A program made the position numbers and the translations under genes. Below, piece by piece: positions 7,758-16,999 of a stretch of 52,830 bases of DNA. This stretch comes from Dehalococcoidia bacterium (GTDB lineage Bacteria > Chloroflexota > Dehalococcoidia > Lucifugimonadales > UBA3495), in assembly GCA_022825745.1 (NCBI GenBank), contig JAJDWF010000133.1:1-52830 (forward strand), given 5' to 3'. Under the pieces are notes generated by a model that was not told where the DNA came from, made no database searches, and saw nothing but the letters and a program-made list of their open reading frames with translations. The first letter of the stretch is position 1; each line of letters starts with the position of its first letter.

Positions 7758-8461
7758 TGGAAGACATAGCTATCAGCGAAAGGCAATTCATCGCCAAGAA
7801 GGCGGCCGAGTACCGCAGCCGAGGCTATGAAGTGTTCCAGGAGATTTCCCTGGACTTTATGCCCGGATTCATCGCCGATCTGGTGGTTCGCAAAGACGAC
7901 GAAACCAGAGTGATCGAGGTAAAAACCAGAACGTCGCTTGCCGTTACTCCGCAAATGACGGAACTGGCGGAAGCGATTAGCTCCAGACCCGGCTGGAGTT
8001 TCGACCTGTTAGTGGTTGGCGAACCGGAGCGTCTGGAGGCGCCGGAAAGCGCGCAGTCTTTCACAGAGAGCCACATAGATCGACGCATTAGCCAGGCGGA
8101 AAGAGCTCTTGCCATGGGGTTCGCCGAAGCTGCTTTTCTGCTGGCTTGGTCGGCTTGCGAAGCCGCGGTTAGAGCGTTGGCGGCCGCGGAAGGCGTGGAG
8201 ATCAAGCGTGTCACTAATTCCAGCTACATCTTGGGCCAAGCAGTCTATCACGGTGCGATTTCAAGGAACGACGACGAATATCTGTCTGGTATGCTGGCCT
8301 ACCGCAACGCCATTGTCCACGGCTTCGACGTTCCTGACTTTGACGACGAACGGGCCAGAGATCTGATTGCCGCCGCCAAGAAGCTGCTACAGGCCAGCGC
8401 GGATCCTGAGCCGATACAGCCGGCTGACATCCTGGCCGCGCCGGACGTGCGGCAGCGTTAG
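7757..8461 (+). CDS. PD-(D/E)XK nuclease fused to a HEPN-like domain
   Basis: A 234-residue two-domain protein. The N-terminal ~90 residues look like a restriction-endonuclease fold: Asp41 in FIADLVV and Glu54-x-Lys56 in VIEVKTR form the D...ExK signature. The C-terminal helical part (about 105-215) contains RNAIVHGF (Arg183, His188), the Rx4H signature of HEPN domains. HEPN domains are often RNases in toxin and antiphage systems; others are non-catalytic. Translationally coupled to the RusA gene. Inference: a small conflict or repair module; no antitoxin is obvious. Confidence 0.75.
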   Translation: MEDIAISERQFIAKKAAEYRSRGYEVFQEISLDFMPGFIADLVVRKDDETRVIEVKTRTSLAVTPQMTELAEAISSRPGWSFDLLVVGEPERLEAPESAQSFTESHIDRRISQAERALAMGFAEAAFLLAWSACEAAVRALAAAEGVEIKRVTNSSYILGQAVYHGAISRNDDEYLSGMLAYRNAIVHGFDVPDFDDERARDLIAAAKKLLQASADPEPIQPADILAAPDVRQR

Positions 8462-8476
8462 CGTTAGGAGTACACC

Positions 8477-9478
8477 ATGCCCAAACCCACCGTCCACATC
8501 ATCGCCACCGGCGGCAGCATTGCCGGCGTCGGCCCTGACCGCATGGACTACATCCGCTACCCTGAAATCGGCGACCACCTGACCATCGACCAGAACCTGG
8601 CCCGCGTGCCGGAGATTGGCGACAGCTTCAACGTCATCGCCGAGGACATGGTCAGCGTGGGCAGCACCGCCATCGGGCCGGCCAACTGGATCGCCCTGGC
8701 CGAACGCATCCACGCCATCGACCGCGACGAGCCCGACACCGCCGGCGTCGTCATCACCCACGGCACCGCGACCCTGGAGGAAACGGCCTATTTCCTGCAC
8801 CTCACCGTCAAGACGCAGCGGCCCGTGGTCATCACCGGCGCGATGCGGCCGCCCACGTCCATCAGCACGGACGCCGACCTGAACCTGCTGGACGCCTGCC
8901 GCATCGCCGCATCGCCGGAATCGGCCGGCATGGGCGTGCTCACGGTGCTGAACAATCAAATCCAATGTGCCCGCGAGGTGTACAAGCACAACACCCTGCG
9001 CGTGGAGACCTTCAAGCCCAACGAACTGGGCTTCCTGGGCTATGCCGACTCCGACCACCGCGTCGTGTTCTACCGCCGGCCCTACCGCAAGCATACGACG
9101 GACACACCATTCAGGGTGGACGGCATGGCCGACCTGCCTCGGGTGGACATCGTCCACGCCTACGCCGGCGCGGACGGCATGCTGATTGACGCGGCACGCG
9201 CCCACGGCTCGGCGGGATTGGTGGTGGCCGGATTCGGCGCGGGCACGTTCCCGCCCACATTCATCGCCGCCGCCGAGTCCGCCGTGGCCGGCGGTATGCC
9301 GGTAGTGCTGGCCAGCCGTTCCGAGGCCGGCCGCGTGGTGATGACGCCGCGCAAGGACGAGCAGGGGTTCATCGTATCCGACAACCTGATGCCGCAGAAA
9401 GCCCGCCTGCTGCTGATGCTGGGCCTGACGGTCACGAGCGACCGGGACGAGTTGCAGCAGATGTTTTACGAATACTGA
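8477..9478 (+). CDS. Asparaginase/glutaminase-family protein with altered catalytic Asp
   Basis: A 333-residue L-asparaginase-fold protein. The first signature is present (ATGGSIAG, Thr11). The second normally reads HGTDTxEET; here it is HGTATLEETA (95-102), so the Asp of the Thr-Asp-Lys triad is Ala98. The Lys site (REVYKHN) is kept. No signal peptide, so cytoplasmic. The change may abolish asparagine hydrolysis or shift the substrate. It lies 15 bases after the nuclease-HEPN gene but seems functionally unrelated; start at the ATG preceded by TTAGGAG. Confidence 0.88.
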   Translation: MPKPTVHIIATGGSIAGVGPDRMDYIRYPEIGDHLTIDQNLARVPEIGDSFNVIAEDMVSVGSTAIGPANWIALAERIHAIDRDEPDTAGVVITHGTATLEETAYFLHLTVKTQRPVVITGAMRPPTSISTDADLNLLDACRIAASPESAGMGVLTVLNNQIQCAREVYKHNTLRVETFKPNELGFLGYADSDHRVVFYRRPYRKHTTDTPFRVDGMADLPRVDIVHAYAGADGMLIDAARAHGSAGLVVAGFGAGTFPPTFIAAAESAVAGGMPVVLASRSEAGRVVMTPRKDEQGFIVSDNLMPQKARLLLMLGLTVTSDRDELQQMFYEY

Positions 9479-9616
9479 GCGTCGTTTCGCCCCCAATATG
9501 CCCGGCGACGTATGAGTTGCCGTCCCGCCGGGACAAGTTGCCCGCCGCCCGGCGGCGGTTTATACTGCCGAAATTGAGACTAACTCGCCCCAATTTGCAC
9601 TAAGTTCGAGGTTCCC

Positions 9617-11938
9617 ATGCGTATAGGTTTCATCGCCGTCATCGTGGCCGTCTGTGCCCTGGCACTGTCCGCCGTCCTGATTCAGCAGCGCGTTGCTTCT
9701 GCCGATGGGCATGGCTGTCCGTCTTCCTGGCCGTCCGAGTCCTACGAGGGCCGGCACACCGACGACCAGGGTGAGGGATGGTTCCTCATCCGCAGCACCG
9801 ACAGCAACGGATTTACTACCATCCGCGCCTACGTGGCGGACAACAACCATAGCAGCGGTTACGAGCCGGGATCTCCCGACGAAATCTGCATCCTCCTGGT
9901 GCGGCGGAGCGGCGACAGCGAGGACGCCGACCAACCCGATCGGCTGGTGTTCTCCCAGGAACGGGAGGAGCCTTCCCCGACGCCGGCCACCGGCGGCCCC
10001 TCAACCGGGGGCGGTTCGCAGGGCAACAACGCCGACGTTATCAAGATCCTGGCGGCGGCACTGGAGATAACCAGGCATTCCAGCGCTCTGGTCGCCGCGG
10101 ACCTGCCCGCCTCTCCGCAGGAAGTTCGCCAATATGCGGCCATGGTGACCGCCCGTGAAACCGCGATGAAAGCCCAACTGGCAGACCTGGCCGGCAGTGG
10201 TCAAGACGCCCGTGTCGCCCAAATCAGGACCCTGGTCAACGGGCTGGTGTTCAACGCGAAGGCCATCCTGGCGGGAAGGCCCGCGTTGTTGGAAGCAGTC
10301 CGTATGGAGGCCCTGCAAAGGAATCAGCAGGCCCGGATCAACCAGACCCTTTTGCTCCCGGGCGTCACCGAGAGCGTGGACAATCGGTTCTACGAGGTAA
10401 TCACCGGTGTAAACGGCTCCGCGGGTTCAGGAAATCTCTCCGGGGCCGACCTGCTGCGTTATTCGCATCTGCAAAACCTGTCGTCCGGCGTGTCGCTGGG
10501 GCAGACCTTCCTGGTGGTGGCCAGCCTGATGCAAGACCCCACGTTCGTTGCGCGGATCCGGGAGTCGTACGACTCAGTAGCCAATCGCATTGATCGGGAC
10601 ATCAAGTATCTGCGCGGGGCAAGTGACACCCAACTAGAGCAGTTGGTTCTCCGCCAGGCTCAGGCGGCGCTGGATGCCGGAACCGGAGCCGACAATTACT
10701 TCGACCGCCTGGAGAGCCGGCTCGTGCTTGTCGCAGCCGAAAACGCCCGGGTGCAGAGTAATGAGCGGAACGCAGCCCTGCTGAGGGATGAAATTGGCCG
10801 CCTGGCTGCCGATGTTCTGGGTCGCCAACACCCGGCGCCCGAAGCCATGCCTCAACCGGTCGTCGATAACCCCGGGGTTACGGACACCACTATCGAGTTT
10901 GGGCAGTCCGCCGATTTCTCCGGTGGGTCAATGGAATTGGGGACGGGAATGCGCCTGGGTATCCGCGCGGCCTTCCGGGAAGCCGGGACCGTCAACGGCC
11001 GCACTTTGACTCTCACTCACAAGGACGACGGCTACGAACCGGACCGCGCGTTTGCGAACACGATGCAGCTCATTCATCAGGACCAGGTGTTCGCCCTGAT
11101 CGGCGCGGTGGGTACGCCCACCTCCCGTGCGGTGTCGCCACTGGCTCGCAGCGAAGGGGTGCCTTTCATCGCTCCGTTCACCGGCGCGGCGCTGCTGCGG
11201 GAATCCGATCTGACCAACGTGCTGAACCTGCGCGCCTCGTACCACCAGGAAACCAGGCGGATGGTGGACTACCTGGTAGGCCAGGGGATCAACGACGTGG
11301 CCGTGCTCTATCAGAACGATTCGTACGGCGTTGACGGGCTGACGGGCGTGGAGCGGGCGCTGGCTGGCCATGGATTGGCGCCGGCCGAGTCCTGGTACTA
11401 CCAGCGGAACACCGCCTCCGTGAAGTCTGCCGTGTTCCGCATAGCGGAGGCGGACCCGGGCGCGGTGATCATCATCGGCGCCTCTGAGCCGGCGGCGCAG
11501 GCCATCGAGATGCTGCGTGAGAAGTTGGGGGCGGACACCGTCTTCATGAACGTTTCTTTCGTGGGCAGCGACGCGCTGGCGGCCGAGTTGGGCGCTGCCG
11601 GAGAGGGCGTTTTCATGACGCAGGTGGTGCCGCTGCCCACCGATACCAGCAATCCCCTGGTTGCCAGGTACCGGCAAGCCCTGCTTACGGAGGATCCCCA
11701 AGCCCAACCCGGGTTTGTCTCCCTTGAGGGCTACCTGGCGGGCCGCCTGGCCATTTACGCCGTGGAGGCCTGCGGACAGAACGTCACCCGTCAGTGTTTC
11801 CTCAACGCGGTGCAGAGCGCCGGATCGTTCGACCTGGACGGCTTCCAGTTGACGTTTGGCCCAGCCGATAACCAGGGTTCCGATGAGGTGATCCTCACCA
11901 TGATCGGCTCCGATGGACAATATGTCTCCGTCGAATAA
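9617..11938 (+). CDS. Secreted protein: novel N-terminal module, helical middle, periplasmic-binding domain
   Basis: A 773-residue exported protein. A signal peptide (about 1-30, ending ASA) precedes a ~90-residue module with two Cys (GCPSSWP, then DSNG-TIRAYVAD, GSPDEIC, VRRSGDS) that recurs in the next gene. Residues ~140-415 are helical and coiled-coil-like. From ~425 to the end is a type-1 periplasmic-binding fold like branched-chain amino acid receptors: IEFGQSADFSG, FALIGAVGTPTSRAV, GVPFIAPFTG, VAVLYQNDSYG. No transporter genes lie nearby, so it may act as a ligand sensor or orphan receptor at the cell surface. Followed 13 bases later by its module-sharing neighbour. Confidence 0.8.
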   Translation: MRIGFIAVIVAVCALALSAVLIQQRVASADGHGCPSSWPSESYEGRHTDDQGEGWFLIRSTDSNGFTTIRAYVADNNHSSGYEPGSPDEICILLVRRSGDSEDADQPDRLVFSQEREEPSPTPATGGPSTGGGSQGNNADVIKILAAALEITRHSSALVAADLPASPQEVRQYAAMVTARETAMKAQLADLAGSGQDARVAQIRTLVNGLVFNAKAILAGRPALLEAVRMEALQRNQQARINQTLLLPGVTESVDNRFYEVITGVNGSAGSGNLSGADLLRYSHLQNLSSGVSLGQTFLVVASLMQDPTFVARIRESYDSVANRIDRDIKYLRGASDTQLEQLVLRQAQAALDAGTGADNYFDRLESRLVLVAAENARVQSNERNAALLRDEIGRLAADVLGRQHPAPEAMPQPVVDNPGVTDTTIEFGQSADFSGGSMELGTGMRLGIRAAFREAGTVNGRTLTLTHKDDGYEPDRAFANTMQLIHQDQVFALIGAVGTPTSRAVSPLARSEGVPFIAPFTGAALLRESDLTNVLNLRASYHQETRRMVDYLVGQGINDVAVLYQNDSYGVDGLTGVERALAGHGLAPAESWYYQRNTASVKSAVFRIAEADPGAVIIIGASEPAAQAIEMLREKLGADTVFMNVSFVGSDALAAELGAAGEGVFMTQVVPLPTDTSNPLVARYRQALLTEDPQAQPGFVSLEGYLAGRLAIYAVEACGQNVTRQCFLNAVQSAGSFDLDGFQLTFGPADNQGSDEVILTMIGSDGQYVSVE

Positions 11939-11951
11939 CTTTGGAGGTCCC

Positions 11952-13265
11952 ATGCGTTCCAAATTCCTCATCTCCTCATTGGCTCTCGCTCTCGTCTGCA
12001 CGCTGGCCACCGTCGGCTTGTTCGTCAACCGCGCCGCCGACGCCGGCAGCCCCGGCTGTCCGTCCGACTGGCCGGCCCAGCAGGCATCCGGCCAGGGCGG
12101 CATCGACTACAACGACTTCTACACCGACGGCGACGGCGACCGCTGGTTCGTTATCCGCAGCTCCGACAGCAACGGCTACGCCACCATCCGCGCCTACGTT
12201 GCCGACGACGGCTACGCTTCCGGCTACCGCGCCGGGTCGCCCGACGAGACCTGTTTCCTCATCGTCCGCCGCTCCGGCGACAGCGCGGACGTCGCAGAGG
12301 CGACGCAAGTGACGTTCCGCGCCGAGCGCGAGCCCGAAGACCTGCCCCTCGTGGAGGAACTTTTCGCCTCCCTGTCCTCGTCCGAGATCAGCTGCATCCG
12401 CAGCATCATCGGCACGAGCCCGTCCGTGCAAACCCAACGCCTGATGGACGACCGCAACACCCTGCCGGTGTACTACTGCATTGACGACGGCAAAATGTAC
12501 GAGGACGCCACCATCGCTTTCCTCGTCAAACTGTTCGCCCTGCAGGACGGCGGACGGTCGAACCAGACCATAAACTGCCTCATTGAAGTCAGCACGAGAA
12601 ACCAGATAAACCGCGAGCTGGTGCACCTGCGGCTGGGAACGGTATCCATGGCCTCCTTCCCTCTGGAGAAACAGTTCGCACTGGGTGCAGCCAGCAATGA
12701 CATGACCACGTGTATGTCGCTGCATGAGCAGATTATCAACCTGCTCAACATCGTCGTGAAGCAGGACCAGCTGGACCGGCACTCCAACGGGGCCTACATC
12801 ATCCGGGAGATTCGCGCATCCGCTCACTCGGGCTTGCAAGACTGCATCAGCAGTGACGTGGGCGACCGGCTTGATGAAATCAGTGGCATGACCGTCATTG
12901 AGAGCTTCAGGCACTTCGAGAACGGCGAACTGCTCAACTGCCTGTTGCTGGACCAGCAGACCTCGGCCAAGGTTTACGCCCACGTGGCGTCGAGCCGGGC
13001 GGGCATCTCCTCTCCAACCGGCCGGCTGAGCCCCCAAACCGAAGCTTGCTTCGAGACCCTGGCCGATGCGAGCAGTTATCGACTGCTGGTCACTCTTGCA
13101 GTGGATCCTCAAGGCGTGGTTGACCATTCAGCGAGCATCACAGCCAATGATGCAGTCCTGAACAGCCTGGTCGGCAGAGGCTTATTCTGCATGACGTCCC
13201 AGCCCATGGATCTGCTAACCGCCTTCAATTCCAGCAATCTGGCGTTGCGGCCCCCTCAGCCATAA
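11952..13265 (+). CDS. Secreted protein sharing the N-terminal module of its neighbour
   Basis: A 437-residue exported protein. After a signal peptide (to about residue 30, ADA) it has GCPSDWP, WFVIRSSDSNG, ATIRAYVAD, GSPDETC and VRRSGDS, the same ~90-residue module as the gene upstream. The remaining ~300 residues contain many regularly spaced Cys (for example ISCIRS, NCLIEV, TTCMSL, QDCISS, LNCLLL), suggesting a disulfide-bonded helical domain that I do not recognise. Start at the ATG after TTTGGAGG rather than an in-frame ATG 39 bases earlier that overlaps the previous stop. Function unknown. Confidence 0.75.
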   Translation: MRSKFLISSLALALVCTLATVGLFVNRAADAGSPGCPSDWPAQQASGQGGIDYNDFYTDGDGDRWFVIRSSDSNGYATIRAYVADDGYASGYRAGSPDETCFLIVRRSGDSADVAEATQVTFRAEREPEDLPLVEELFASLSSSEISCIRSIIGTSPSVQTQRLMDDRNTLPVYYCIDDGKMYEDATIAFLVKLFALQDGGRSNQTINCLIEVSTRNQINRELVHLRLGTVSMASFPLEKQFALGAASNDMTTCMSLHEQIINLLNIVVKQDQLDRHSNGAYIIREIRASAHSGLQDCISSDVGDRLDEISGMTVIESFRHFENGELLNCLLLDQQTSAKVYAHVASSRAGISSPTGRLSPQTEACFETLADASSYRLLVTLAVDPQGVVDHSASITANDAVLNSLVGRGLFCMTSQPMDLLTAFNSSNLALRPPQP

Positions 13266-13345
13266 GCCGGCCACGCTCATTACCGGCCCAACGCACACCC
13301 GCCTTTGCCATCGCGAGCAGGGGCGGGTATTTTCGATAGCCGGCG

Positions 13346-13353
13346 TGTATAAT
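13346..13353 (+). promoter_or_regulatory. -10 element upstream of the MFS genes
   Basis: TG directly followed by TATAAT, 44 bases before the MFS start. No good -35 is seen at the expected spacing, so this is a partial promoter call. The ribosome site AAGGAG lies between. Confidence 0.4.
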
Positions 13354-13396
13354 GCGGCCCATTCCGCCCTCGGGCGGCGCATAAGGAGCGCATTCC

Positions 13397-14770
13397 ATGG
13401 CACACGCAGCCGGCGTCAGTCCTTCCCAACCGCACGCACAGGACGTGGAGCCGCGCACCAAGGGCTCCGTGATGGCGAGTACGCTCATCGGCGCCCACGC
13501 CTTTGAGCATCTCTACGCGCACAGCATCCCGCTGCTGGCGACGGTAATCGCCATCGACCTGGGCCTCGGCGCTTTGCAGGTTGGGTTGATTGTCGTGGTG
13601 CGGTCCATCTTCGGCGGCCTGACCAGCGTATCGGGCGGCATCCTGGTGGACCTGTTCCACCACCGGGTTGCCTGGGTGCTGTCCATCAGCACCTTTATGA
13701 TTGGCCTGGGCTACCTGCTCATGTCCATCGCGCCCACCTTCGGGCTGATTATCTGCGCCCTGGCCCTGGGTTCCATGGGCAGCGCCTTGTGGCATCCGCC
13801 GGCGCTGGGCCTGCTGGCGCGACGCTTCCCGGCGCGGCGCGGGCTGTTCATATCTATGCACCGCTCCACGGGCAGCATCGGCGACGTGCTGGGGCCGATG
13901 GTCGCCGGCGCGCTGGTGCTGGGAGCATTAGCGTGGAGCGCCGGCGAGGCGGAGGACATCGTAACCGCCGGCTGTGGCGCGCTGCCCTTCTGCTGGGAAC
14001 TACCCTGGCCGGCCATCAGCTGGCGTTGGGTGCTGGGCGTCAGCACGCCCATCATGTTCATCTCCACCGTGCTGATCTTCATCCTGCTGCGCCACGCCGG
14101 CAGCGAGCGGCCCGAGGAAGTGGACGTCGGAGAGCGCATCCGCACCAACTGGGCGGGTATGAAAGACGCCTTCCGGGGCACCGGCATGTGGGCCATCTTC
14201 ACCGTGTCGGCGGTGCGCGGCATGGCCGACCGCTCGTTGGTCTTCCTGATTCCGCTGTACCTGACCCAGGCGCTGGGAGCCAACACCTTCCTGGCGTCGG
14301 CCCACGTTGCCCTCATGGTCGGCCCCGGCATACTGGCCGGCCCGATGATCGGCGCATTGTCCGACAAGATCGGCCGGCGCCCGCTGATCATCTTCATCAT
14401 GGCGTGCACCACGCTGCTGACCCTGGGCATCATCTGGGCCGGCCAGTCGCACCAGGTGTACACCTTCTGGATCACCCTGTTCGTGGCGATTTACGGCCTG
14501 ATGAACTTCTCAGTGAACAACCTGACCCAGGCCGCCGCGGCCGACATAGCCGCCGGCCGCCGGCTGGAGTCCAGCTTCCTGGGCCTGATGTGGGGCAACA
14601 ACACCCTGTTCGGCGCCGTCGCGGCCGTGATGATCTTCGGCCCGGTGGAATGGTTCGACTGGCAGTACGGGTTCTACATCGCGGCGGGCATCTACTTCGT
14701 CGGCCTGCTGGTATCGCTGCTGATCCCCGGCAAGCCCCGCGAGCCGGAGGCCGTCACGGTCCCCGCCTGA
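13397..14770 (+). CDS. MFS transporter (first of a tandem pair)
   Basis: A 457-residue major facilitator with about 12 hydrophobic segments. Features include GARRF-like loop ARRFPARRG between helices 4 and 5 after ALWHPPALG, and LSDKIGRRPLI in the central loop motif A copy. Residues 1-25 are a soluble tail before VMASTLIGAHAFEHLY. Strongly similar over its whole length to the next gene, so the two arose by duplication. Substrate is not predictable; set sugar or drug labels aside. Confidence 0.88.
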   Translation: MAHAAGVSPSQPHAQDVEPRTKGSVMASTLIGAHAFEHLYAHSIPLLATVIAIDLGLGALQVGLIVVVRSIFGGLTSVSGGILVDLFHHRVAWVLSISTFMIGLGYLLMSIAPTFGLIICALALGSMGSALWHPPALGLLARRFPARRGLFISMHRSTGSIGDVLGPMVAGALVLGALAWSAGEAEDIVTAGCGALPFCWELPWPAISWRWVLGVSTPIMFISTVLIFILLRHAGSERPEEVDVGERIRTNWAGMKDAFRGTGMWAIFTVSAVRGMADRSLVFLIPLYLTQALGANTFLASAHVALMVGPGILAGPMIGALSDKIGRRPLIIFIMACTTLLTLGIIWAGQSHQVYTFWITLFVAIYGLMNFSVNNLTQAAAADIAAGRRLESSFLGLMWGNNTLFGAVAAVMIFGPVEWFDWQYGFYIAAGIYFVGLLVSLLIPGKPREPEAVTVPA

Positions 14771-14798
14771 TCGCCTGAGAACGCCGGATTACCAACGC

Positions 14799-14830
14799 CC
14801 GTAGGGGTGGGGCATGCCTCGCCCTTACGG
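14799..14830. repeat. Palindromic intergenic repeat
   Basis: An imperfect inverted repeat starting CCGTAGGGGTGGGGCA and ending in its near-complement. It belongs to the same GTAGGGG... type as the element at 20469. It sits between the two MFS genes and covers the ATG at 14814 that would otherwise extend the second gene. Confidence 0.6.
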
Positions 14831-14846
14831 TGTGCAGCGTCCCCCG

Positions 14847-16184
14847 ATGGCACAAGCAACCGTTCCACCGCAGCCGGCATCCGTGGCTTCACCGGAGCCG
14901 GGCCGTCGCACCGGCAACGGCGTGATGGCATCGACGCTCATCGGCGCACACGCCTTTGAGCACTTCTTCTCCAACGCCATCCCGCTGCTCACCACCTTCA
15001 TCGCCGCCGATATGGGCCTGGGCGCGATACAAGTCGGGATCATAGTTGCCGTGCGTTCGGCTTTCGCCGGCATCACCAGCGTGGGCGGCGGGTTTCTGTC
15101 GGATTTGTTCCACCACAGGGTGGCGTGGGTGCTGTCCATCAGCGCGTTCCTGTCGGGCGTCGGGCTGCTGCTGATGGCGGTGTCGCCTTCGTTTGGTTTG
15201 CTGCTGTTCGCGCTGGCCTGCGCGTCCTCCGGCGCGGCGCTGTGGCATCCGCCGGCGCTGGGACTGCTGGCGCAGCGGTTCCCCAACCGACGCGCGCTGT
15301 TCATATCCATGCACCGTTCGACGGGCAGCATCGGCGACGTGCTGGGCCCCATGGCCGCCGGCATCCTGCTGCTGGGCGCGTTGCAGTGGGAAGCATCCGA
15401 CGGCCTGACCGTGGGCTGGCAACTGGCATGGGAGCCGATAGGATGGCGCACGTGGCTGGCGGTCAGCGCGCCGGTGATGATCGTTTCGTCGTTCATCATC
15501 TACGGACTGCTCCGCCATGCCGGCAACGCCTCCACCATCAACATCGACATTGTCCAGCGGATGCGCCACCAGTGGGACAGCACCCGCGTGGCCTTCCGTG
15601 GCACGGGACTGTGGGCGATCTTCGCGGTGTCGGCGGTGCGCGGCATGGCCGACGGTTCGCTGCTGTTCCTGGTGCCCCTCTACATGACGCAGGCGCTGGG
15701 GGTGAACTCGTTCCAGGCGGCGACGCACCTGGCGTTGATGGTCGGGCCGGCCATGGTAACGGCGCCACTGATTGGCGCGCTGTCGGACAAGGTGGGGCGC
15801 AAGTCGCTGATCGTGTTCCTGATGGCGTTCACCACCGTGCTCACGATGGCGATTCCGCTGGGCGGGCAGCAATACACCCCGTGGATCACGGTGTGCGTCG
15901 CGCTGTACGGATTGCAGCACTTCACCGTCATCAACCTCACGTCGGCGGCAGCGGCGGACGTGGCGGCGCGCTACCGGCTGGAATCGAGCTTCCTGGGCCT
16001 GATGTGGGGCAACAACGTGCTGTTCGGCGCGGTGGCGGCGGTCTTCATTTTCGGCCCCATCGAGTGGCTGGACTGGCAGTACGGCTTCTTCATCGCCGCC
16101 GGCATCTACTTCGTCGGCCTGCTGGCGTCGCTCATGATCCCGAGCGACCGGCGCGGCCCGGAGCCGGCGTCGGCCTCCGCCTGA
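14847..16184 (+). CDS. MFS transporter (second of a tandem pair)
   Basis: A 445-residue 12-helix major facilitator nearly collinear with the gene before it: VMASTLIGAHAFEHFF, ALWHPPALGLLAQRF, LSDKVGRKSLI and SSFLGLMWGNN are shared. The start at 14847 is chosen because its MAQA... N-terminus matches MAHA... of the paralogue; the earlier ATG lies in a palindromic repeat. No strong ribosome site is seen, so translation may depend on readthrough from the first gene. Substrate unknown. Confidence 0.87.
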   Translation: MAQATVPPQPASVASPEPGRRTGNGVMASTLIGAHAFEHFFSNAIPLLTTFIAADMGLGAIQVGIIVAVRSAFAGITSVGGGFLSDLFHHRVAWVLSISAFLSGVGLLLMAVSPSFGLLLFALACASSGAALWHPPALGLLAQRFPNRRALFISMHRSTGSIGDVLGPMAAGILLLGALQWEASDGLTVGWQLAWEPIGWRTWLAVSAPVMIVSSFIIYGLLRHAGNASTINIDIVQRMRHQWDSTRVAFRGTGLWAIFAVSAVRGMADGSLLFLVPLYMTQALGVNSFQAATHLALMVGPAMVTAPLIGALSDKVGRKSLIVFLMAFTTVLTMAIPLGGQQYTPWITVCVALYGLQHFTVINLTSAAAADVAARYRLESSFLGLMWGNNVLFGAVAAVFIFGPIEWLDWQYGFFIAAGIYFVGLLASLMIPSDRRGPEPASASA

Positions 16185-16203
16185 TCCGGAGCAGAGCAAC
16201 CGC

Positions 16204-16209
16204 TATAAT
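16204..16209 (+). promoter_or_regulatory. -10 element TATAAT
   Basis: A perfect TATAAT 35 bases before the start of the duplicated helical gene. The -35 region at 17-base spacing (CTGATC) is poor. Confidence 0.35.
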
Positions 16210-16243
16210 GGTTGCAGACCCGTCAGGATCAGGAGAGCCGAAG

Positions 16244-16999
16244 ATGCTTACGCCGGAGCAAATACAGGTAGTCAAGGCCATTGTGCATGAGGCTGATCGC
16301 GCTTTTGACCGGCGCAACTACGAAGGCTTTTCGCAGAAAATCTGGGACGCCACGGCGCAGGCCATCCGATTCATCGCTGAAGAGAGGGGTTGGCCCCACG
16401 AAACCGACACGGAGATTGATGCCGCTGGTCGCCGGTTGGCCGGTGAGTACGATGACGCCCAAGCCGCCTTGTCATCGTTCGGAACCGCCCAATTCTGCCG
16501 TACTAATGGTCAAGGGCTGGTCCTACAGCGATACGAAATCGAGCAAGACCGAGACATTGTGTACCGCTTCGTGGAACGTTTGTTGGGTGTGCCGGCGCGA
16601 GACGATCCGTCCCCCAGGCGGCACGGCATCTCGCTTTTCGGTGAAGAGGCAAAGCGCCTGAAGGAGATGGTCAAGGACGCCGATGCCGCGTTTGCCCGTC
16701 AGGACTATCAGAAGTTCTACGCCAAAATGTGGGACGCCACGGCCCAAGCCATCCGCTTTGTGGCAATAGAACGTGGCTGGCCCCACGAAACCGACGCCGA
16801 AGTTGAAGCGGCTGGACTGCGGCTGGCACGCGATTATGAAGACGACTTTGAGGCCATGGCCGAGTTGGGGTTTGCCCGATTCGCCCGCGCCAACGGGCGC
16901 GACCTGGCCCTCAAAGAGTACGAAATCGCCGAAGACTGGGAGATTTCCGTCCGCTTCGTGGACCGCATCCTGGGCACGTCGTCGCGCTACAAACCATGA
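16244..16999 (+). CDS. Tandem-duplicated PaREP1-like helical protein
   Basis: A 251-residue protein made of two copies of one ~115-residue helical domain: IWDATAQAIRFIAEERGWPHETD (quoted in part) near residue 34 and MWDATAQAIRFVAIERG near residue 162. The pattern of a charged helix, then KxW/Y-A-A-xAI-x-A, then W/GWPH recalls PaREP1-type proteins, which some authors relate to HEPN folds. No catalytic motif is obvious. AGGAGA precedes the ATG at 16244; an ATG at 16208 overlaps the TATAAT. Its stop overlaps the next gene (ATGA), which is another member of the family. Confidence 0.65.
   Translation: MLTPEQIQVVKAIVHEADRAFDRRNYEGFSQKIWDATAQAIRFIAEERGWPHETDTEIDAAGRRLAGEYDDAQAALSSFGTAQFCRTNGQGLVLQRYEIEQDRDIVYRFVERLLGVPARDDPSPRRHGISLFGEEAKRLKEMVKDADAAFARQDYQKFYAKMWDATAQAIRFVAIERGWPHETDAEVEAAGLRLARDYEDDFEAMAELGFARFARANGRDLALKEYEIAEDWEISVRFVDRILGTSSRYKP

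Noticed and set aside
15125..16243. Plus-strand frame extending the PaREP1-like gene upstream
   Set aside because: It lies in another frame of the second MFS gene; a ribosome site and family start support 16244.
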